From the NCBI GenBank assembly GCA_017454265.1, contig JAFTDJ010000037.1, positions 1 to 48,103 of the forward strand: DNA of 48,103 nt. Direction: 5' to 3'. The notes beneath the pieces are model-generated. The model was not told the origin of the DNA. It ran no database searches and was given only the letters and a program-made list of their open reading frames with translations. Shown one piece after another: positions 1 through 7,653 of the stretch. The translations under genes and the position numbers were made by a program. Positions within the stretch are counted from its first letter, which is position 1, and every line of letters starts with the position of its first letter. The stretch is from Bacteroidales bacterium. GTDB taxonomy: Bacteria; Bacteroidota; Bacteroidia; Bacteroidales; UBA932.

Positions 1-1812
1 GCAAGCGACTCCCTGCTCGCCTGCGCAAGGGAGCACAATGACACGAGGGCCGAATCCCTGTACTACACCGCCGCCCTCAGGGATGCAGTGAAGTTGCAGC
101 TTGACCCGGAGCAACAGGACATTCTGGTGGACGAAGCCCTTGATGCCGTCGAAGACGCCTCCTCCAGGCTTGGCTATACGCAGGACTTTTACTATGCCTG
201 CGACCTTGCACATAACTACTACTTCAACTCGGGCCGTTTGAACAGGTCGGTGGAACTTGCCCAAAGAATGTACAACTATGCCCTGGAGCACGGTAATGAC
301 GACTTCGGAAAATGGATGTCGAGCCGTTATATGGTGTCGCTGTACGTATCCCAGCACGACTACGTAAACGCCCGCCGTTTCATAGTACAGGCTCTGGACA
401 CCTACGAGAGGTCTTTGGACCCCATGGTAAAGAACCAGTCGGTAACCCGCCTTTACTGCGACCTTGCAGACTATTACCTGCCCGGCAGCGACTCCGCTAA
501 AATCTGCATCAGCAAGGCGCTGGACAGCAGACGTTCCGGCCTGGACAGCCTCAGGTGCTGCTATATGCAAGCCAAGGGCGCAGCCTTCCTGAGCAATCTG
601 CCGGAATACTGGTCGTACAGGGACCAATGCCTGGGCAATCCCTCCCTGTCGGTCATCGCTCCTTCCGGCCCTCTGTTCTTCGATATTATAGACAGTGTGT
701 TCGACGGGTCGGCCGATTCCAGGATGGAAGACGCTCTCGGGCTTTCGCGCGTGCTGGATTTGAAATTCATAGCCAGGCTTCTCGAGAAGAACGGCTACAG
801 GAACGACGCCCTTTTCCTGTTCAAGGAGATTACGGAGAAGCTCCAGAACCAGCTGTCCAACAACAACCTTTCGAGCCTCACGGAAGTGGAAGCCAAAATA
901 GGCCATATGGCGCTGGAGGCCAAACTCAAGGAACAGGAAGCCTCGGCACAGAGAGCCAGGCAGCTGCTCTACATAGTCGTCATCTCCACCTTGCTGCTGG
1001 TAGTGGCTTTCCTGCTTGTGATAATGAGCAGCTACAGGACAAAGAGACTGCAAGACGCCTCCAGAATCGAGGAACTCAAGGAGGCCAATGAACGGGCCAT
1101 TGCCGCCGACAAGGCCAAATCCCATTTCGTCCAGAACATGAGCCACGAAGTGCGCACGCCCCTGAACGCTATCGTGGGATTCTCCCAGTTGCTGGCATTG
1201 CCTGACGGTTCTTTCTCCACTGAAGAAAAAGAATCCTTCTCCAGCCATATCATCAACAACACCCAGATGCTCACGATGCTGCTGGACGACATTATCAATG
1301 CATCCGACATGGACAACAACATGTACCGTGTACGCTATGAGAACTGCGAGTGCCATTTCCTGTGCAAAGCGGCGATAAGCAGTTCGGAGCACAGGCTGCA
1401 GCCTGGAGTCGAGATGCGCTACGAGCCCGAAAGCAAGGAGCCGTTCAACTTCCGTTCCGACCCTCGCCGCATCCAGCAGATTTTGATAAATATGCTCACG
1501 AATGCCTGCAAGCATACTGTACAAGGCAGCATAGTCCTGGCCAGTTCCACTTCCGTCAATCCCGGATACGTGACATTCACGGTAACTGATACTGGCCACG
1601 GCATACCCGACGACCAGGCGGAGGCAATATTCGAACGCTTCGTAAAACTGGAAGAATTCGTACAGGGCACAGGACTGGGCCTGAGCATATGCAGGGAAAT
1701 AGCAACCCGCATGAACGCAAAGATTTACCTGGACACCTCATACAAAGAAGGCGGAGCCCGCTTCGTATTCATGGTGCCTGTAACAGATAATCAGATAACT
1801 TCCTCAATATGA
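1..1812 (+). CDS. TPR sensor histidine kinase, 5' partial
   Basis: The reading frame is open from the first base, so the gene begins upstream; an internal GTG at 88 is not the likely start. The N-terminal half is helical and TPR-like and ends in a predicted coiled coil (about 880-960). One membrane segment follows (about 967-1032, rich in Leu/Val/Ile), so the sensor half is probably periplasmic. The cytoplasmic half has a HisKA H-box (SHEVRTPLN, phospho-accepting His codon at 1144-1146), an N-box (NMLTNACKH, about 1489), and G boxes DTGHGIP and GTGLGLS (about 1588 and 1669), so it is a complete HisKA/HATPase_c kinase. The stop overlaps the start of the receiver gene by four bases (ATGA), which argues for translational coupling and a cognate kinase-regulator pair. 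The signal sensed cannot be told from sequence; its place directly before the phosphoglycosyl transferase suggests control of polysaccharide production. Confidence 0.9.
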   Translation, partial: ASDSLLACAREHNDTRAESLYYTAALRDAVKLQLDPEQQDILVDEALDAVEDASSRLGYTQDFYYACDLAHNYYFNSGRLNRSVELAQRMYNYALEHGNDDFGKWMSSRYMVSLYVSQHDYVNARRFIVQALDTYERSLDPMVKNQSVTRLYCDLADYYLPGSDSAKICISKALDSRRSGLDSLRCCYMQAKGAAFLSNLPEYWSYRDQCLGNPSLSVIAPSGPLFFDIIDSVFDGSADSRMEDALGLSRVLDLKFIARLLEKNGYRNDALFLFKEITEKLQNQLSNNNLSSLTEVEAKIGHMALEAKLKEQEASAQRARQLLYIVVISTLLLVVAFLLVIMSSYRTKRLQDASRIEELKEANERAIAADKAKSHFVQNMSHEVRTPLNAIVGFSQLLALPDGSFSTEEKESFSSHIINNTQMLTMLLDDIINASDMDNNMYRVRYENCECHFLCKAAISSSEHRLQPGVEMRYEPESKEPFNFRSDPRRIQQILINMLTNACKHTVQGSIVLASSTSVNPGYVTFTVTDTGHGIPDDQAEAIFERFVKLEEFVQGTGLGLSICREIATRMNAKIYLDTSYKEGGARFVFMVPVTDNQITSSI

Positions 1813-2234
1813 ACGACACTTCAACTAACGACCAGGAGTTGGATTACTCCAAATTCTCCGTGCTGGCGGTTGACGACATCCCGCTGAATCTGGTGCTTAT
1901 CGAGAAAATGCTTTCCCGGTTCAACTTCAGATTCAGGAAAGCCACCAACGGCCAGATGGCATTGGACGCCGTGGCGAAGGAAAAGCCCGACCTCATCCTT
2001 CTGGACCTTATGATGCCCGGAATTGACGGATTTGAGGTCATCAGGAGGCTTCGCGCCAATCCGGATACGGCAGACATCCAGATTGTGATTCTGTCCGCCC
2101 TCACCTCCAACGAAGACATAGTGAAAGGTTTCGATGCCGGAGCGAACGACTTCATAATGAAGCCCATCATCATGGAACAGCTTCTCACCTGCGTGGTGAA
2201 CCACCTTAAACTGGCAGAAGGCAAAAAGGCATAA
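1809..2234 (+). CDS. Stand-alone response regulator receiver
   Basis: A 141-aa protein consisting of one REC domain only. The acidic pair D22/D23, phospho-acceptor D66 (in LLDLMMPG), switch residue S96 and conserved K118 (FIMKP) are all present, so it should accept phosphate from the preceding kinase. There is no DNA-binding or enzymatic output domain, so it acts either by protein-protein contact or as a phosphate relay or sink. It overlaps the kinase by ATGA and is followed after one base by the sugar transferase gene, implying one transcript. A single-domain regulator next to a capsule initiation enzyme could act on the polysaccharide machinery directly, but that is inference. Confidence 0.92.
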   Translation: MNDTSTNDQELDYSKFSVLAVDDIPLNLVLIEKMLSRFNFRFRKATNGQMALDAVAKEKPDLILLDLMMPGIDGFEVIRRLRANPDTADIQIVILSALTSNEDIVKGFDAGANDFIMKPIIMEQLLTCVVNHLKLAEGKKA

Positions 2235-2235
2235 T

Positions 2236-3579
2236 ATGGCAGGAAAAGGGAAATCATTTCTGGCGGACTCGATGCTGCGGGACCTGATAATGTCCTGCAT
2301 AGCGTCTTTTTTGTCCATCCTGCTGGTAAGATGGGTCTCTGCGCCTACCTACGGATTTACCCGACAGGTACTCATCTTCGTGGGCTCTGCCGCTATATTT
2401 ACCTTTTTTGCACTGTTGATTACCGGCAGTTCCCTCTTTGCCCGCAGGGATCCGTCTTTCTGGAAGGGCCGCTACATAGTGGTTACCGTACTCATAAAGG
2501 AAGCCGGAATGCTGGCACTGATGCTCTTCGGCATCATAGGTCCCCATACCACCGCACATATCTTCCTGGCCCTGTTTGCCGACGCCCTGTTCTCGGTAGC
2601 CCTGATGATATATCCCAGGATATTGCTGGTCCGACTTCGCGAAGAAGACAAGGCAATGCACACCATCAGCGAACGCCTGAACGCACTCGTAATGGGAGAC
2701 GACGACAGCGCGGCGGACCTGGCGGAGAGGGCTGCAGTTTCCGGGCACTACGAAGTACTGGGCCTGATAACCCGCAATCCGGAAATGGGCGGACGCATCA
2801 AGCGCAGCTTCGTGATGTACTATGTAAACAACGATCAGGACTTGTTCTCTCTTCAGTGGCGTCTTGGAGGGATAGACTGCATACTCTTCCCCAAAGACAG
2901 CGGTACCGGAAACGGAGACGGCACTGACACGACAAGACGCGAGAAAGGCAGCGGCGGGAGTTCCCCCGTAAAGATGAAGGACAACATGAGCCTTGTGGGC
3001 AAGATAGTCAAGCGCGGCTTTGATTTGAGCCTGAGCGGTGTTCTGCTGATTATCTTCTCCCCCCTGTTCCTCATCTGCACGCTGGCGGTGCTTATTGACG
3101 ACGGCGCTCCGGTGATTTACGCCCAGGAGCGCATAGGCAAGAACGGCAAGCCTTTCAATATCTACAAGTTCCGCTCCATGCGCAAGGATGCGGAAGAAGG
3201 CGGGCCGCAGTTATACTCCGGCGATAACGACAGCCGCCTGACCCGCTCCGGGAAATTTATGCGCCAGCACCATCTGGACGAACTCCCGCAGCTTTGGAAC
3301 GTGCTCCGCGGAGACATGTCTTTTATCGGATACCGCCCGGAGAGGCAGTACTTCATAGATCAGATAATGGAAGACAACCCGCGTTACCGCTTCCTGTACC
3401 AGATTCGTCCGGGAGTCACCAGCTACGCCACGCTCTACAACGGATATACAGACACCAAGGAAAAGATGCTTACGCGCCTCGACATGGACCTGTATTACCT
3501 GCGCAACCACTCGGTGATGTTCGACCTCAGAATATTGGGGCTGACATTCCTGAACATAGTAGGAGGGAAGAAATTCTGA
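2236..3579 (+). CDS. Polyprenyl-phosphate sugar-1-phosphate transferase (initiating PGT)
   Basis: A 447-aa WbaP-type polytopic phosphoglycosyl transferase that should load the first sugar phosphate onto undecaprenyl phosphate on the inner face of the inner membrane and so start repeat-unit synthesis. Four N-terminal membrane segments (about 15-32, 44-66, 80-101, 108-127) are followed by a degenerate Rossmann-like region (about 150-225), a Gly/Asp/Ser-rich linker (about 225-245) and the Bac_transf catalytic domain from about residue 259. That domain has the re-entrant hydrophobic helix, KFRSM and DELPQLWNVLRGDMS with the catalytic Asp-Glu pair. Length is near the family norm. It starts one base after the receiver stop, and the antiterminator gene follows after four bases. 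The donor sugar cannot be deduced. Confidence 0.92.
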   Translation: MAGKGKSFLADSMLRDLIMSCIASFLSILLVRWVSAPTYGFTRQVLIFVGSAAIFTFFALLITGSSLFARRDPSFWKGRYIVVTVLIKEAGMLALMLFGIIGPHTTAHIFLALFADALFSVALMIYPRILLVRLREEDKAMHTISERLNALVMGDDDSAADLAERAAVSGHYEVLGLITRNPEMGGRIKRSFVMYYVNNDQDLFSLQWRLGGIDCILFPKDSGTGNGDGTDTTRREKGSGGSSPVKMKDNMSLVGKIVKRGFDLSLSGVLLIIFSPLFLICTLAVLIDDGAPVIYAQERIGKNGKPFNIYKFRSMRKDAEEGGPQLYSGDNDSRLTRSGKFMRQHHLDELPQLWNVLRGDMSFIGYRPERQYFIDQIMEDNPRYRFLYQIRPGVTSYATLYNGYTDTKEKMLTRLDMDLYYLRNHSVMFDLRILGLTFLNIVGGKKF

Positions 3580-3583
3580 GGTC

Positions 3584-4132
3584 ATGAAACACGCACGCAA
3601 CACATCAAACCAATGGTTTGCCGCACGTACACGATGCGGCTCGGAGTTGCGCGTGCGTGAGCATCTGGGGCGCCTCGGCACGGAATGTTTCCTGCCCTCG
3701 GAATGGCATCGCCACACCAGAGGGAGGAGGAGTTACGAGCACCCCCTTATCCCGGGAATGATATTCCTCCGCACCACAAAACAGCATGCCTGCGAGCTCA
3801 CCAACGACTACGGCCTGCAAGTCCGCTACCTTATGGATCCGGCATCCCGCACGCTGCTGGTAGTTCCGGACAAACAGATGGATGACTTCCGCCGCGTACT
3901 GGACATGAGCGGGGAGGAAGACGCCCTCTGCGAGGACGGGCTCGCCCTTGGAGACTACGTACGCGTAATCAAAGGGGCTTTGCGCGGCGTCGAGGGCCGC
4001 ATACTTGAGTTCAAGGGCAGGGTTTATGTGGTCGTGGAGCTTCTTGGCAGCTTTTTTGCCAAAGCAAACGTGCCTCGTACATGGCTGGAAGTTATTGATA
4101 CGCCTGAAAGCGCAAGAATGAAATGGAATTAA
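3584..4132 (+). CDS. UpxY-family (NusG-like) transcription antiterminator
   Basis: A 182-aa protein with an N-terminal NGN domain (starting at the W11-F12-A-A-R-T strand, with FLPSEW near residue 45) and a C-terminal KOW motif (about 126-141, VRVIKGALRGVEGRI). This architecture is that of UpxY proteins, NusG paralogues that in Bacteroides let RNA polymerase read through the leader of their own capsule operon. Here it sits at the head of an exopolysaccharide locus more than 20 kb long, just after the initiating transferase, which fits that role. No UpxZ-like trans-inhibitor was recognised nearby. It is co-directional with the small peptide gene 18 bases downstream. Confidence 0.9.
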   Translation: MKHARNTSNQWFAARTRCGSELRVREHLGRLGTECFLPSEWHRHTRGRRSYEHPLIPGMIFLRTTKQHACELTNDYGLQVRYLMDPASRTLLVVPDKQMDDFRRVLDMSGEEDALCEDGLALGDYVRVIKGALRGVEGRILEFKGRVYVVVELLGSFFAKANVPRTWLEVIDTPESARMKWN

Positions 4133-4150
4133 CAGAATTAGGATAATAAT

Positions 4151-4321
4151 ATGGAAACAAACAAGCATTACGTTTCACCTGCCGTCCTGGAAGACGTGCA
4201 TCTTGAAATGGAAAACAGGATTCTCGCCCAGTCCGTCGTGACCGAGGACACTGAAGTGGAGTCTGCCGGCCAGCAGATCGAGGATCATATGATGACCGGC
4301 TACGACCATAGCTGGCAATAG
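4151..4321 (+). CDS. Small acidic peptide, 56 aa, function unknown
   Basis: ATG at 4151 to TAG at 4319-4321 encodes a 56-residue soluble peptide with no signal sequence or membrane segment. It starts METNKHYVSPAVLEDVHLEM, carries ILAQSVV in the middle and ends in an acidic, aromatic tail (YDHSWQ). The pattern Tyr-x-x-Pro followed by an acidic amphipathic stretch and Ile-Leu-Ala-x-Ser resembles small proteins I have seen encoded beside polysaccharide and fimbrial genes in Bacteroidales, but no function is established. It lies between UpxY (18 bp) and the lipoprotein gene (20 bp), so it is almost certainly co-transcribed. A PqqD-like protein and an NTP_transf_5 protein lie within 3 kb, so a ribosomally made, modified peptide is possible, though unproven. 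Confidence 0.6.
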   Translation: METNKHYVSPAVLEDVHLEMENRILAQSVVTEDTEVESAGQQIEDHMMTGYDHSWQ

Positions 4322-4341
4322 GATTAAAAAATCTGGAACAA

Positions 4342-6159
4342 ATGAAAATCGGCGCAAAAAATATTGCACTCGCCGCCGCGCTCGCCTGCACAATGGTGGT
4401 TGCAAACTCCTGTGAAAAGCTGGGAGTGGCATATGGCAGCAGGACCATACGTTTCTCGGCGGGCTCCGCCATAGAGACAAAGGTGTACTACGGCGACGAA
4501 GTCAACGGATACAAGCAGATGATATGGGAAGACGGAGACCAGATCCGCATTTCCAGCAACAAGGCACGCACTCCGGCAGAGGCGGGGAGCGAAAGTTTTC
4601 ACGACTACACCCTTATACACGACAGGGAAGAGGGCGCCCGCAGCTATGCCAAGTTCAACCTGGACGAGGCCGCCGAGCAGGGACTCCGCTGGGATGAGTC
4701 GGGCAGTTACGACTTCTGGGCCACCTATCCCCCCGTGGATTTGTCGGACAACGGAAGTTTCCAGGCTAGCGTACCCTCTGATTCTTACCTGATGGTTGCC
4801 CATACCAACACCTCCTACGCATCCAACAAACGGGTGTTTCTGAGCTTCCATCCGGCGTTTACCGCCATCGAGCTTACCATAAACAGCGACGCCGCCGGTG
4901 TGAGCATCAGCAACTGCACCCTTGCTTCCTCTTCCACCGCCCTGAGCGGCAGCTTCTCCGCAAGCATCACAGACAACGGCCTGGCATACTATTCCGCCGG
5001 CTCAACCTCCAACAGCGCCGAGCCTTCCATTACGGAAACTTCCGGCAACGGTAAGGTTTTCACTTTCTTCTGCCTCCCCCAGGAGTTGCGCAATATCACG
5101 CTTACCTGCTCCTACACCAAGGACGGCAAGTCCAAGAGCAAGTCGCTGGACCTGATGGAGTCCGGCTCAACCATGGTCTTTGCCGCGTGCAAATACCATC
5201 GCCTCACGCTTACCCTCAACAGTTCAGGAGGTGACGAGATAATAGACTTCTCCGACGCGTCAATGGGCGGATGCCAGATGTTCCTGTCCCTCCTGAAGCA
5301 GAACGCATGGCCGCTGCAGCAGTTTGCAGCCGCGCGCAATGTGTATATAGACCAGAACACCGCAGTAAACCTGTTCAATTATTATGTGAACAACAATGTG
5401 GGGCAGGTGGACGCCAGGGACGCTTTCAGCGGCACAGGAGTCAACAGCTTCACCGCCACACAGCTTCCCGTGATAAAGGAATTCCTGCAGACCCTCACCA
5501 CTTATTATCACCAGAACTCCCTTTGGGCATCTATAGAAGCCAGCGACTTCAAGCTGGTGCCCAACCTGGAGTATATCAACCAGCTGGAGGTGGATCCGCA
5601 GAGAGTCAACAACTACGACCTGCATATCGACGTTACCGGTCTGCAAAAGTTGAAATCCATATCGCTGTACAAGTGTACCAAGCTCACAGTGAAGGACTGC
5701 CCCGAACTCACAAGCGTAAGCCTGATGAACCTGGACAACAACATAAGTTGCGAATTCCTTCTTGAGAACTGCCCCAAGGTTACCGGCTTCTCGCAAGATT
5801 GGAACGGGCAACGCGGCAGCTTTACTTTCAAGAACATGCCCGCGCTGACCACTGTCAGCCTCCACAACGGAGCGGCCATCATTGCAGACAACTGCCCGGA
5901 GCTTACTACAATCACTATGGACCAGGCCAGCAACCTGACCGAGCTCAGTATTTCCAACGCCCCCAAGTTCACCAGCGGCAACATCTCCACCGCTGAACAG
6001 AACGTGGCGGTGAGCCTGAACAACTGCAGCAACGCCGTCTCCAGCGCAAGCATATTGTTAAGGGGTAACGGAAACGCCACCAATGCAGGAAAGGTGAACA
6101 GCTCCAACGTGAGCGTCCGCTTCGTGGACTGGGGAGGGAACCAGAAAGCCTCCTTCTAA
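4342..6159 (+). CDS. Surface lipoprotein: fimbrillin-like N-terminus plus leucine-rich-like repeats
   Basis: A 605-aa protein with an N-terminal lipoprotein signal (VVANSC, lipidated Cys probably C24). Residues about 35-300 look like the fimbrillin/Mfa-like N-domain (an IRFSAGS strand, W-x-D-GD-x-I motif, AFTAIELTI). Residues about 405-595 form irregular repeats of the type hydrophobic-strand, CPELT, hydrophobic-strand (CPELTSVSL, CPKVTGF, CPELTTITM), as in BspA-type leucine-rich repeats; these are usually surface binding modules. It follows the small peptide gene by 20 bases. Its stop overlaps the convergent nucleotidyltransferase gene by four bases. The partner is unknown; an exposed role in holding polysaccharide or host protein is plausible. 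Confidence 0.75.
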   Translation: MKIGAKNIALAAALACTMVVANSCEKLGVAYGSRTIRFSAGSAIETKVYYGDEVNGYKQMIWEDGDQIRISSNKARTPAEAGSESFHDYTLIHDREEGARSYAKFNLDEAAEQGLRWDESGSYDFWATYPPVDLSDNGSFQASVPSDSYLMVAHTNTSYASNKRVFLSFHPAFTAIELTINSDAAGVSISNCTLASSSTALSGSFSASITDNGLAYYSAGSTSNSAEPSITETSGNGKVFTFFCLPQELRNITLTCSYTKDGKSKSKSLDLMESGSTMVFAACKYHRLTLTLNSSGGDEIIDFSDASMGGCQMFLSLLKQNAWPLQQFAAARNVYIDQNTAVNLFNYYVNNNVGQVDARDAFSGTGVNSFTATQLPVIKEFLQTLTTYYHQNSLWASIEASDFKLVPNLEYINQLEVDPQRVNNYDLHIDVTGLQKLKSISLYKCTKLTVKDCPELTSVSLMNLDNNISCEFLLENCPKVTGFSQDWNGQRGSFTFKNMPALTTVSLHNGAAIIADNCPELTTITMDQASNLTELSISNAPKFTSGNISTAEQNVAVSLNNCSNAVSSASILLRGNGNATNAGKVNSSNVSVRFVDWGGNQKASF

Positions 6160-7166
6160 CGGCTTATATTACCGCTAATCAGCTCCCGGATGGTCGCCAA
6201 GGCCTCTCCGGGGGCTATTTTCATGGAAAACGGAAGCCTTTTAATGAAGGTTATGGTAGTATTTGTCTTCTTGGCGAGGGTGCTGCCGCTCTGAATGGCC
6301 TTGATACGGGACTCGGAGGCGCTTCCAAAACTGCCGCTCTCCCTTATAATCTTCCTCAGCGGCTCAGCGTCGCCCTGCTTAAAGTTGTCCAGACAATATA
6401 CAGGATCCAGTTCAAGGTCGCTTACCAGCAGTGAGCAGAGCATATTATGCCAGCGCATCAGCCTGGACCGCACAAGTATTGCCTCAAATTCTTTCTTGTC
6501 GTATGTTCCCTCCGTCATGGTGAGGGCGCGCGCCATATCACATAACTGCTTGAGGCCGATTCCCGAGCCGAGGGCGTGTTTGAGTATGTGGGAACTGTAC
6601 AGCAGCAACTCTCCGGTGACGGAGGGGACGGGCGGAAGCTTGCTCAGCGGCAGATGCAGGTCGTAATACCGCCCGTGAAGCTCAACAATTACACCGCCGT
6701 GCGTAAAAACGGCGCTGCCATCCGGAGATTTCCTGGCTTTCGGCACAAGTTCACAGGCTTTTTGAAAGTATTCTTTCGGAATATAGAGATCTATGTCTCC
6801 GCTTTCCCTCATCATAGGGTTGGCATAATGCTTTGCGGCGCGGCTGCCTTTCATCACTTGTGCCACGACTCCGCCTTTTTCGAAGTGCTCCAGGACTTCG
6901 GCCTCCACCAGGTTTACCTGGATGTTGCGGCGCTCGATGTAATCGGCTTCGGCAAGGAGTTTCATCCTGATGCCCGAAGGAGGCAGCTGTTCTTTTGGAA
7001 GATGAGTGATGCCGCGCAGGAGAAGGCCGGCCACTGCCTGGTTCCGGCTGTGTTGCAGCATGGTATTCCAAAATGCCGGATCCGGACTCTCAGCAAGTCG
7101 CAAATCCTTCTCCCACAGGCCTGCCCGCAGAAGGTCCATAAAGATATTCCACTCCGAATTCGGCAT
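6156..7166 (-). CDS. NTP_transf_5-type nucleotidyltransferase
   Basis: A 336-aa protein of the uncharacterised nucleotidyltransferase family (PF14907 type). Visible motifs are the KGS loop (residues 106-108) and, after a short spacer, ESGDIDLYI with the metal-binding D124/D126 pair. Members occur in capsule loci and in lasso-peptide or PqqD-containing clusters, where they are proposed to modify small molecules or peptides; no substrate is known here. It is convergent with the lipoprotein gene (four-base stop overlap) and divergent from the PqqD gene across a 79-bp AT-rich region, so it needs its own promoter; none matching TAnnTTTG was seen on its strand. Confidence 0.85.
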   Translation of the reverse strand: MPNSEWNIFMDLLRAGLWEKDLRLAESPDPAFWNTMLQHSRNQAVAGLLLRGITHLPKEQLPPSGIRMKLLAEADYIERRNIQVNLVEAEVLEHFEKGGVVAQVMKGSRAAKHYANPMMRESGDIDLYIPKEYFQKACELVPKARKSPDGSAVFTHGGVIVELHGRYYDLHLPLSKLPPVPSVTGELLLYSSHILKHALGSGIGLKQLCDMARALTMTEGTYDKKEFEAILVRSRLMRWHNMLCSLLVSDLELDPVYCLDNFKQGDAEPLRKIIRESGSFGSASESRIKAIQSGSTLAKKTNTTITFIKRLPFSMKIAPGEALATIRELISGNISR

Positions 7167-7218
7167 AGAAACAGTGTTACCAATCGCTAAATATATGAAT
7201 TATTAATTAAAAATAAAC

Positions 7219-7226
7219 TATCTTTG
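7219..7226 (+). promoter_or_regulatory. Bacteroidota -7 box upstream of pqqD-like gene
   Basis: TATCTTTG matches the TAnnTTTG consensus exactly and lies 19 bases before the ATG at 7246. A TTG -33 element at the right spacing is not evident, so this is a partial match in a very AT-rich region. Confidence 0.5.
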
Positions 7227-7245
7227 TAAAGATAATATTTCAAAA

Positions 7246-7509
7246 ATGCATCTGAACGGCAATTATAATCTTCGTGAACTTGGAGATGACCTCGTCCTCA
7301 TAGGCGAGGCCACGGGTGCAGACCGGCATCTGGTACGCATCAACGAATCTGCCGCTTTTCTGTGGCGCTCCGTAAGCGGGAAAGAGTTCGATACGGAAGA
7401 TCTGGCGTCCCTGCTTCAAGGGGAATACGGAATAGATGCAGGCGTCGCCTCGTCTGATGCCGCATCCATAGTGGCCGCCTGGAAGTCGTCCGGGTTAGTG
7501 ACGGAATAG
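7246..7509 (+). CDS. PqqD-like peptide-binding protein
   Basis: An 87-aa protein with the PqqD fold signature: an N-terminal strand pair (VLIGEATGADRHLVRIN), the Asn-x-Ser-Ala-Ala-x-x-Leu-Trp helix (NESAAFLWRS), Leu-rich helices (DLASLLQGEYGID) and a C-terminal D-A-A-S-I-V helix ending in SSGLVTE. PqqD proteins are RiPP recognition elements that hold a leader peptide for a modifying enzyme; small PqqD proteins also occur in Bacteroidota polysaccharide loci with no proven partner. Here the neighbours are NTP_transf_5 (divergent) and, 2.9 kb upstream, a 56-aa peptide gene. No radical SAM, transglutaminase or asparagine-synthetase-like protein is present, so the partner is open. Confidence 0.85.
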   Translation: MHLNGNYNLRELGDDLVLIGEATGADRHLVRINESAAFLWRSVSGKEFDTEDLASLLQGEYGIDAGVASSDAASIVAAWKSSGLVTE

Positions 7510-7526
7510 GCCTCAAGCGTCTCTAC

Positions 7527-7557
7527 TTGCTTTTTTGCTCCAAAAGCAATATATTTG
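7527..7557 (+). promoter_or_regulatory. Promoter with inverted repeat filling the spacer
   Basis: TTG at 7527-7529 and TATATTTG at 7550-7557 are 20 bases apart, a full match to the Bacteroidota primary sigma promoter. An 8-bp perfect inverted repeat (TTGCTTTT at 7527-7534, AAAAGCAA at 7542-7549) begins at the -33 TTG and ends at the base before the -7 box. It could be an operator, or a hairpin ending the pqqD transcript. The downstream gene starts at 7654, leaving a leader of roughly 90 nt. Confidence 0.7.
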
Positions 7558-7653
7558 CTTCTGGAATGGAATGCTTATATTCCGAATCTGACGCGAGCCT
7601 TCTATACAGGCCCGTAGACGAAGTCTTACACTCAATTCAACATAAATAATCCG

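Noticed and set aside
4151-7509. Lasso-peptide cluster
   Set aside because: A PqqD-like protein and NTP_transf_5 are present, but there is no transglutaminase-like B2 protease and no asparagine-synthetase-like cyclase in the window.
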